Positions 31,331 to 37,238 of a stretch of 37,238 nt of DNA are shown here, piece by piece. A model generated the notes under the pieces. It saw nothing but the letters and a program-made list of their open reading frames with translations. It had not been told where the DNA came from and did no database searches. Position 1 is the first letter of the stretch. The number at the start of each line of letters is the position of its first letter. A program made the translations under genes and the position numbers. This stretch comes from Bremerella alba (GTDB taxonomy: Bacteria; Planctomycetota; Planctomycetia; Pirellulales; Pirellulaceae): positions 1 to 37,238 of the forward strand of contig NZ_JABRWO010000024.1 in NCBI RefSeq assembly GCF_013618625.1. The letters run 5' to 3'.

Positions 31331-33463
31331 TTGTCGGAAGGCGCCACCACTACTGCGAACGGATCCGCAAAGCGTAAGAAGTCTGCTCCCCGCCGCGCTA
31401 CGGCCGAGTCGATGGCCACCAAGCAGCGCGAGATCTCGGTCAGCGAGTTCTTTGCCAAGAATCGCCATATGCTGGGTTTCGACAACCCGCGTAAGGCGCT
31501 GCTGACCACCATCAAGGAAGCCGTCGACAACTCGCTCGATGCGTGCGAAGAAGCAGGCATCTTGCCCGAGATCTGGGTGCATGTCGAACAGACCGGCGAA
31601 AGCCGCTACAAGGCCGCCATCCAAGACAACGGGCCCGGCATTCTCAAAAAGCAAATCCCGCTGATCTTCGGCAAGCTGCTGTACGGCTCGAAGTTCCATC
31701 GTCTCCGCATGAGCCGCGGCCAGCAGGGGATCGGGATTAGTGCGGCCGGGATGTACGCCATCTTAACGACCGGTAAGCCGATCAAGATTGTCAGCAAGAC
31801 CGGCCTGAAGAAGCCTGCCCATTACTACGAACTGCGGATCGACACCAAGGTCAACAAGCCGGAAATTCTCAACGGCAAAGGAGACGGCGAAGATATCCCG
31901 CCCGGCGAGAAAGGCGACCAGTACATCCAAGACCACGGCATCGAATGGGTCACCCATCACGATCCCGAAACGCCCGATGCCAGCCCCAAGCCCATTGCTT
32001 CTGGCACCCGAGTAACCCTCGACTTGGAAGCCAAGTACCAGCGTGGCAAAGGGAGCGTCGACGAATACCTCGAGCAAACGGCGATCGCCAACCCGCACGT
32101 CACGCTGCATTACATCGACCCCAGCGGCCATCAAAAAACGTATCGCCGTTCAACCGACGTCTTGCCACCGGAAGCAGCCGAAATCAAGCCGCATCCTTAC
32201 GGCGTGGAACTCGGCCGGCTCGTTTCGCTGTGTAAGGAATCGACCGAGTCGAGCCTGTCCGGCTTTCTGACCACCTCGTTTTCTCGCGTCAGCCCATCCA
32301 TTGCCAAGCAGATCTGCGACAAGGCCAAGCTCAGCACGCGAATGCGGGTTAAACGCATCGATCGCGATCACGCCGAGCAGCTGTACAAGGCAATTCAAGA
32401 CACCAAGATCTCCAACCCCACGACCGACTGCATCGTGCCGATCGGGGAAGAGCAGCTTCTCAAAGGTCTGCATAGCGTCGTCCCGGCTGAGTTCTACGCG
32501 GCGGCTACGCGTCCGCCGGCCGTTTATCGCGGCAATCCCTTCCAGATCGAAGTCGCTTTGGCCTACGGCGGCAATGTGGAAACACAGAAGATCACCAAGG
32601 AACTACTCACAGAACTGCTGTACGAAACGGATGCCCGGACGGTACGTCAGTTTCTGATCCTGACGTTCAATGGCCTGGGCCCGGATGCGGCCGACAAGAT
32701 CATCAAGCAGTCGAAAGTCGGCACGCGGAAAAGCCCCAACAAGCTCAAGCCGAAAGAGATCGACCACCTCTTCGAGGCAATGCAGAACATCAACGTCAAC
32801 GAAGGCCAGACGATGCAGGTCTATCGGTACGCCAACCGCGTGCCGCTGCAGTTTCAGCATGGCGATTGTGCGATCACTAAGACGCTTGCCCAAACCAATT
32901 GGCGTTCGTACGGCCTTTCGCAGTCGCGCGGCAACTTGCCCAGCGGCCCGATCACCATCATGGTGCACATCGCCAGCGTGTGGGTTCCTTTCACCAACCA
33001 GGCCAAGGAAGCCGTTGCCAGCTACGACGACATTCAAAAGGAAATGCGGCTCGCGCTGCAAACCGTTGGGCGAAAGCTGGGCATGTTCCTCCGCCGCCGC
33101 ATGAAGGTGAAGCAGCAAGCCGACCGCCGCAGTATCTTCCGCCGTTACCTCGGCGAAGTCGCCCAGGCCGTCAGCGACATCAACGGTACCGACAAAGACC
33201 TGATCTACGATCAACTGCTGGAAGTCGCCAAGAAGAAGACCGCCGAAGCCGACATGGTCATGGACGAAAGCGGCAAGGCCGTCGACCCCACCCAGGCCAA
33301 CTACGGCGGCGGCGTGCTCATCGTCGATAAAGACGACGACGAAATGCTGGCCGAGATGCTCAACCGCCCGGCCGAAGCCGAACCCAACGCCAGCCCCGAC
33401 GAGTCAACCCAAGGCGAGCAAGGCGAACTGTTCGACGAAGACGAATCGGACGACGACGAGTAA
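31331..33463 (+). CDS. top6B: DNA topoisomerase VI subunit B
   Basis: 710 residues from a TTG with AGGAG 8 bases upstream. The GHKL (Bergerat) ATPase is complete: E63-A-V-D-N67, D99-N-G-P-G103 and G130-QQGIG. A helix-two-turn-helix region, a transducer domain with [14 protein letters not shown], and a C-terminal helix follow, as in archaeal TopoVI B. The tail is strongly acidic ([13 protein letters not shown]). Topoisomerase VI relaxes and decatenates DNA and needs a Spo11-like A subunit, which is not adjacent: the next gene downstream is convergent. TopoVI is archaeal and has a patchy bacterial distribution that includes planctomycetes. A repeat element sits in the leader. Confidence 0.94.
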   Translation: MSEGATTTANGSAKRKKSAPRRATAESMATKQREISVSEFFAKNRHMLGFDNPRKALLTTIKEAVDNSLDACEEAGILPEIWVHVEQTGESRYKAAIQDNGPGILKKQIPLIFGKLLYGSKFHRLRMSRGQQGIGISAAGMYAILTTGKPIKIVSKTGLKKPAHYYELRIDTKVNKPEILNGKGDGEDIPPGEKGDQYIQDHGIEWVTHHDPETPDASPKPIASGTRVTLDLEAKYQRGKGSVDEYLEQTAIANPHVTLHYIDPSGHQKTYRRSTDVLPPEAAEIKPHPYGVELGRLVSLCKESTESSLSGFLTTSFSRVSPSIAKQICDKAKLSTRMRVKRIDRDHAEQLYKAIQDTKISNPTTDCIVPIGEEQLLKGLHSVVPAEFYAAATRPPAVYRGNPFQIEVALAYGGNVETQKITKELLTELLYETDARTVRQFLILTFNGLGPDAADKIIKQSKVGTRKSPNKLKPKEIDHLFEAMQNINVNEGQTMQVYRYANRVPLQFQHGDCAITKTLAQTNWRSYGLSQSRGNLPSGPITIMVHIASVWVPFTNQAKEAVASYDDIQKEMRLALQTVGRKLGMFLRRRMKVKQQADRRSIFRRYLGEVAQAVSDINGTDKDLIYDQLLEVAKKKTAEADMVMDESGKAVDPTQANYGGGVLIVDKDDDEMLAEMLNRPAEAEPNASPDESTQGEQGELFDEDESDDDE

Positions 33464-33557
33464 TCGCGTGAATGCAGGGAAATACACGACGGTACGTTGG
33501 CTATCTCTTCGCCCGGTAGGGGCCGCAGATAACAGCCGAGGACGTGAGCCATCGGCA

Positions 33558-34916
33558 CTACACGTTCTCCGCCGTCGGATGCACCCATTCGCCGCGGTAT
33601 TCCCGAGCCAATAGCCCGTTCGCCTCGTCGTCTTGCTTGACCTTGCCCGCCTGCACATCCCACGTCAAACTTCGGCCTAGCTGCTGCGATAGGTTTGCCA
33701 GAATGCAGCTGGCCGTCGAGATGTGCCCCTCTTCAATATCGGCCACGGGGCGGGTGCGATCTTCGACTGCTTTCAGGAAGTCGCGCTGATGGGCCCGGTT
33801 CGCCGCGGCCACGTGTTGCTCGAGGTCCTTTTCGTGCTCATCCTCGGGGTACTTATCCCATTCGGTTTGGGGCTTGCCGCTGAGGGTGGCTTCCTTTTTC
33901 CCTTTAGGGAAGAATTCGTATTTGTTCACGCTCGCTTTGAGCGTTCCCTTGTCGCCATACAGAAACAGGGCCCACGGGTAATCGCGATCGGGGGCGTCGC
34001 CGTAGGTGCGGTGCGTCCACACGACATCTAGCTCGTCGAAATCAAACGTCGCGACCTGGGTGTCCGGCACATTACCGGTGGCGTCGGTGTGCACGTACGT
34101 TCCGCCGCGGCTGTTCACGCTGGTGGGCCAGCCCAAGTCAAGCATCCAGCGAACCGTGTCCAGCATGTGGATGCACATGTCTCCCATGATGCCGTTGCCG
34201 AATTCCTCGAACATCCGCCAACTGCGAGGATGCATCACCGGGTTGAACGGCAGCTTCGGGGCCGGGCCAGTCCACATCTCGAAATCGAGGTTCTCAGGCG
34301 GCGGACAGTTCTCGGCCGTCCGGTTGCGTCCCATGCCGTAGTAGCAGCAAATCTCGGCGTGCCCGATCGTGCCCAGCAGGCCTTCGCCAATCACCTTATC
34401 GCGGGCCTCGATCAAATGCGCCGTGCTCCGCCGCTGCGTGCCGACCTGCACCACGCGGTCGTACTTCCGAGCCGCGGCCAGCATCGCCTGACCTTCGATA
34501 ACATCGCGGCTGATCGGCTTCTGGCAGTAAACGTCCGCCCCCGCCTGACAGGCCTCGATCATCGCCAGCGCATGCCAATGATCTGGCGTCCCGACCAGGC
34601 ACACGTCTAAGTCCTTCTCGGCCAACATCTGACGATAATCACCAAACTGCCGAGGCTGCTTCCCAGACTTCTGCCGCGAAGCAATCAACTCGGCCGCCCC
34701 GTCACGCATCTGCGAATCGACATCGCAAATCGAAACGACCTCGACCGGAGCCACCTGAATCATCCGCAGCAAATCGCACTTGCCATACCACCCGCAACCA
34801 ATCAAACCTACCCGCTTCGGCTTGATGTCGAGCAAGTCCTGCGCCCAAGAAGAACGAGGCAAAGAAGCAATCGCAGTAACGGCCGCAGCCGAAGTCAAAA
34901 ACTGACGACGATCCAT
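33558..34916 (-). CDS. Tat-exported Gfo/Idh/MocA-family oxidoreductase
   Basis: 452 residues. A twin-arginine signal (MDRRQFLTSAAAV) leads to a cleavage region near SWA|Q. The Rossmann domain has VGLIGCGWYGKCD for NAD(P) binding, CLVGTPDHWHALA and YCQKPIS, whose Lys is the family's catalytic lysine. The C-terminal alpha/beta domain carries GDMCIHMLDTVRWML. Family members oxidise or reduce sugars, inositols or related polyols; exported copies are numerous in planctomycetes and probably act on polysaccharide breakdown products in the periplasm. Substrate unknown. It is convergent with top6B; no neighbour suggests a pathway. Confidence 0.92.
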   Translation of the reverse strand: MDRRQFLTSAAAVTAIASLPRSSWAQDLLDIKPKRVGLIGCGWYGKCDLLRMIQVAPVEVVSICDVDSQMRDGAAELIASRQKSGKQPRQFGDYRQMLAEKDLDVCLVGTPDHWHALAMIEACQAGADVYCQKPISRDVIEGQAMLAAARKYDRVVQVGTQRRSTAHLIEARDKVIGEGLLGTIGHAEICCYYGMGRNRTAENCPPPENLDFEMWTGPAPKLPFNPVMHPRSWRMFEEFGNGIMGDMCIHMLDTVRWMLDLGWPTSVNSRGGTYVHTDATGNVPDTQVATFDFDELDVVWTHRTYGDAPDRDYPWALFLYGDKGTLKASVNKYEFFPKGKKEATLSGKPQTEWDKYPEDEHEKDLEQHVAAANRAHQRDFLKAVEDRTRPVADIEEGHISTASCILANLSQQLGRSLTWDVQAGKVKQDDEANGLLAREYRGEWVHPTAENV

Positions 34917-35156
34917 AGTGTCAGGCTCCTGAAGAAAAGATTGGGCGCATGATGGGGATGCGGTTATTGTACTTTAAAGTGCGACGAAGAAAGCGGACGG
35001 AATTCGCAGCGCAGGCGGAATGGCGGACTGTAATCACCAACTCAGCTGAGCTTCCCTGGGTATGCCTCAGCCGAGGGCGGCAGCCGGGCAAATGCAACGC
35101 GTTTTAAAACTAGATATACGATAAACGTTGGCGAGAATATCGGAGGAGACGGACAA

Positions 35157-35241
35157 GGGGTCAGATCTCATTTTCGATTGATTTCGTACCTGGCCATGAT
35201 ACAACGTGCAGATGCCCAGACCGAGAAAAGAGACCTGACCC
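35157..35241. repeat. REPIN/MITE-like element with GGGTCAGGTCTC ends
   Basis: 85 bp bounded by GGGGTCAGATCTCATTTTCG (35157-35176) and GAAAAGAGACCTGACCC (35225-35241), which are inverted copies with few mismatches. The same end motif recurs at 35403-35413, 35489-35497 (partial), 36206-36222 and 36419-36435, so the region carries at least five copies. Such ends are typical of REP sequences moved by RAYT transposases; no RAYT gene is in the window. Confidence 0.7.
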
Positions 35242-35252
35242 TTTCTTGCCTA

Positions 35253-35375
35253 CAAGTCGAAACCGAGATGAGCATGATCAAGCGTAGGCAAGGCAACTTC
35301 GTCCGAGGCAAAACGGAACCCAGCCGCGACCAAGAATTGCACCTGATGGTGCTGACCCACAATGTTATGATTCTC
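35253..35375 (+). pseudogene. C-terminal remnant of a DDE transposase
   Basis: A fragment in one frame reads VETEMSMIKRRQG and, after VRGKT, ELHLMVLTHNVMIL. This matches by eye the C-terminus of IS4/IS5-group DDE transposases (V-E-x-x-F-S-M-I-K-R, E...K-V-L-x-H-N-L). The upstream catalytic part is missing, and the fragment starts 11 bases after the repeat end at 35241, so it is a decayed piece brought next to, or cut by, the repeat. Confidence 0.55.
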
Positions 35376-35603
35376 TGGTGGGCTTGTGTTTTCTACAGAG
35401 CCGACCTGACCCCTTTTCCTTCCCCGATAAGCATTCGCCGACAGTGCCACCCGTCCGCTATCGTAGGTTAGCTAAAGTGTACACTAGCCCTGACCCCGGG
35501 GTGAAGGGACGCCATCCGTCCTTTGATTGGCATCAATAAGGCACGATGATTCATGCCCTTTTCTTCGTTGAGCACGCTTCTTGAGTGAGGAAAAAATAAG
35601 CGA

Positions 35604-36119
35604 ATGACAGGTAGACGAAGACTTCAATTTGGAATGATTGCCATATTGGGCTTTATTCTTGTCGTTTCTGTCATCGTGAGGGTGTGGGCACCAAGATTAG
35701 AATTCGAGCGGATGATTTCGAGTCGTTCGTCGAACACGATTAGAGAAATTGTAGTCAAAGGCCAGGGGAGGCAAGTGAGGTGTAGAAGCAAGCACCTGGT
35801 TGAATACATTGGTAGTGGGATTATGCGATCTGCACGAGGAGGAAGGGCGTATCGCGAGGATTACGACGCTGGCCTGCCTCCCCGAAGGTATGTGCCATAC
35901 ACAATGCGTGTCCGAACAAGTTGTGGCTACTATTCGTTTAGTTGTTGGATTTCTGCAAAGGATTGCTGTATGTTTATTCCGTTTGAGGACCCAATCGGGG
36001 AAGACGGTACACCAAATCGTCGGTTTGAATTTGCTGAACCGATTCCAGGTGAAGCAAGGGAGATGCTTCAGTTCTTGCTGAGTGATTTAGATATGGACAA
36101 TAGGCTGATGGAGTTGTAA
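35604..36119 (+). CDS. Hypothetical protein with N-terminal membrane helix
   Basis: 171 residues. A basic start MTGRRRLQ precedes one membrane helix (about 10-27), and the rest is a soluble domain with several Cys (RVRTSCGYYSFSCWISAKDCC). GAGGA lies about 14 bases upstream of the ATG, rather far. Base composition is lower in GC than the core genes nearby, and it sits among repeats and a transposase remnant, so it is probably an accessory or recently acquired gene. No family recognised; the Cys cluster could bind metal or form disulfides outside the membrane. Confidence 0.6.
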   Translation: MTGRRRLQFGMIAILGFILVVSVIVRVWAPRLEFERMISSRSSNTIREIVVKGQGRQVRCRSKHLVEYIGSGIMRSARGGRAYREDYDAGLPPRRYVPYTMRVRTSCGYYSFSCWISAKDCCMFIPFEDPIGEDGTPNRRFEFAEPIPGEAREMLQFLLSDLDMDNRLMEL

Positions 36120-36177
36120 ATCACCGGCAGGGTGGCACGGCCAAGCCGCCCGCCATGTTCACCATCTCCCGGTGTGC

Positions 36178-36197
36178 CACTGCTGCCCTGAGCAGTG
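36178..36197. repeat. CACTGCT hairpin
   Basis: Perfect 7-bp arms CACTGCT / AGCAGTG with a 6-base loop, 59 bases after the hypothetical gene. Similar CCACTGC/GCAGTGG arms occur at 6329. Could end transcription or be a REP unit. Confidence 0.5.
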
Positions 36198-36205
36198 CGA
36201 GTGAC

Positions 36206-36435
36206 GGAAACGGGGTCAGGTCCAATACTGTTCGGCACAAGGTTTGACCGGTTGGTTTTGTTTTACCAGATGTTGTCTTGAATGGCTTGGTGTTGAGCGA
36301 GCGAGGGGGTGTTTGGATCTGTTTTTGTGAGAAGTGCAGATAAAAGGGGACGGGGGTCTTTTCTCTAACTATTCTTACGCGGCCGCCCGCGGGGGCGAAG
36401 GTTGTAGCTCAAGAGGAAGGAAACGGGGTCAGGTC
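36206..36435. repeat. Direct-repeat pair GGAAACGGGGTCAGGTC with spacer
   Basis: The 17-mer is identical at 36206-36222 and 36419-36435. The 196-base spacer holds a further GGGGGTC at about 36353 and a Not I-like GCGGCCGC, with no supported gene. Short frames beginning inside the right copy (36441-36698) are not convincing. Confidence 0.6.
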
Positions 36436-36667
36436 TCTTTTTGCTTGATGAATCATATCTCCCTCAACTTTCACGAATAAATGTCCAACGGTTGACCCGT
36501 CGCTTGGACAAGAAAAGTTGTCAGGACTTTTCGTTTCGCCCCAAGTCTACAGACTTCCACTCGCTGATCAACGCAATTTGTCCAGGAAGCGGAGACAGTG
36601 AACGGGAGTTCCGCGACCTACTTCGCTTCCTAATCCCCCGAAACAAAAAAGAAGCCAAAAATTGCCC

Positions 36668-36704
36668 GTGCGCTCTTGACATGAGCGCACTCACCTAGTA
36701 TACA
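36668..36704 (+). promoter_or_regulatory. Strong sigma70 promoter inside a palindromic operator
   Basis: TTGACA (36676-36681), exactly 17 bases, then TATACA (36699-36704): 6/6 and 5/6 matches. The -35 sits in the loop of a perfect 8-bp inverted repeat GTGCGCTC (36668-36675) / GAGCGCAC (36683-36690). A repressor bound here would block the -35. Transcription would begin near 36711 and read into the zinc-ribbon gene at 36829. Confidence 0.75.
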
Positions 36705-36828
36705 TAGGTTCACCATAGGGACGATTTCCCTGATGTACTCTTTTTACCTCGGTCTTTCATATCTTGAAACCGAAATTCACCCCCACGCCGTCTTCGGTAG
36801 GGCTCCCTTAACCGTCAGTCGTATTGCC

Positions 36829-37238
36829 ATGTCCCAAGCCAACGCACAACTCGATCCTAGTGGGTCGTTCTCGTCTGAGAACGCTCCGCAGGTGGTGCTG
36901 CGCGCTGGCAAAGCGTTCGTGTGCTCGGCCTGTGGGACGCTGGTGGAAGTACCGGCCCAGGTGGTCGGGCGGAAGGTGACTCCGGTCGAGCATGCAGCCC
37001 GGCCTGGGGTCTCGCCAGTCGAACGATCGCAGCCGGAGCCTCCGGCCTCGGACGTTTCGGCTAACCAATCAGGCGGCCTCAACGATGTAGCCGATCGAAA
37101 GGCTGCAGCCGCCAAGGTTTCCAAACCGAAGCCGCGAAGAATCGACGGGATCAGGGTTCCTTCTGCCCAGGAAATGGACCGCGCGCTGGCGTGGGTTTCA
37201 TTTCACCTCAAACTGCTCGGCCTGCAAGGCGGCGAAGT
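36829..37238 (+). CDS. Zinc-ribbon hypothetical protein, 3' end beyond window
   Basis: 136 codons are visible from the ATG at 36829 to the right edge, still open. An in-frame ATG at 36733 would add 32 residues, but alignment with the leftward gene at 614 supports 36829: Q21-V22, G27, C32 and C35-G36 fall at the same residue numbers in both. The C32-S-A-C35-G motif is a half zinc ribbon. A Pro/Ser-rich linker follows, then basic KPKPRRIDGIRVP and a conserved-looking QEMDRALAWVSFHLK segment that matches QEKRFFAWTYYRMK of the other gene. Function unknown. Its promoter carries a strong palindrome, so the gene is probably regulated. Confidence 0.72.
   Translation, partial: MSQANAQLDPSGSFSSENAPQVVLRAGKAFVCSACGTLVEVPAQVVGRKVTPVEHAARPGVSPVERSQPEPPASDVSANQSGGLNDVADRKAAAAKVSKPKPRRIDGIRVPSAQEMDRALAWVSFHLKLLGLQGGE

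Noticed and set aside
35178-35471. 97-codon frame across the repeat region
   Set aside because: Only its middle resembles a transposase; the start and end are repeat sequence, so I list the middle as a remnant and not as a gene.
36441-36698. 85-codon rightward frame after the repeat
   Set aside because: It starts inside the repeat with no ribosome binding site, and its end overlaps the promoter palindrome. It could be a gene remnant but is not supported.

Overview
The window looks like chromosome from a planctomycete, most likely of the Pirellulaceae (Blastopirellula/Bremerella/Rhodopirellula side). The pointers are a DUF1559 prepilin-like protein followed by a small lipoprotein, a Tat-exported Gfo/Idh/MocA oxidoreductase, a bacterial topoisomerase VI B subunit, a VWA/ExbB/ExbD/ExbD/TPR envelope operon, many secreted proteins without a recognised family, and families of short intergenic inverted repeats. 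This is inferred from gene content and not proved by a marker gene. There is no rRNA, complete tRNA, CRISPR array or intact insertion sequence.

Layout. 1-2.7 kb: a leftward zinc-ribbon protein that runs off the left edge, repeats, a conserved hypothetical protein with a clear terminator, and a 48-residue membrane protein. 2.7-9.7 kb, all leftward: three tandem SpoIIAA/STAS-like proteins, an NADPH-dependent FMN reductase, miaB, a small membrane/coiled-coil protein, fmt, def, and a nucleotidyltransferase/XRE pair that looks like a toxin-antitoxin module with its own promoter and palindromic operator. 9.7-16.9 kb: a large RND/MMPL exporter, transaldolase, and a serine beta-lactamase-fold hydrolase overlapping an extended SDR epimerase. 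17-21.6 kb: the DUF1559 protein and its lipoprotein, a secreted double PRC-barrel protein, and a GH13 glucan-branching-type enzyme.

22.1-28.5 kb is the most interesting part: six rightward genes for a membrane-anchored VWA protein, a periplasmic repeat protein, ExbB/TolQ, two different ExbD/TolR proteins and a large periplasmic TPR protein. The VWA protein has a TonB/TolA-like N-terminal segment with an S-x-x-x-H motif. I therefore propose a proton-motive-force-driven envelope machine in which a VWA domain replaces the TonB/TolA C-terminal domain.

28.7-37.2 kb: small membrane proteins, two adjacent Tyr/Gly/His-rich secreted proteins, topoisomerase VI B without its A subunit, a Tat-exported Gfo/Idh/MocA oxidoreductase, then an accessory stretch (35.1-36.7 kb) with a REPIN/MITE-like repeat family, a transposase remnant and an orphan membrane protein. 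Last is a rightward zinc-ribbon gene behind a strong promoter with a palindrome. The two genes that run off the window edges appear to be paralogues: Q21-V22, G27, C32 and C35-G36 fall at identical residue numbers.
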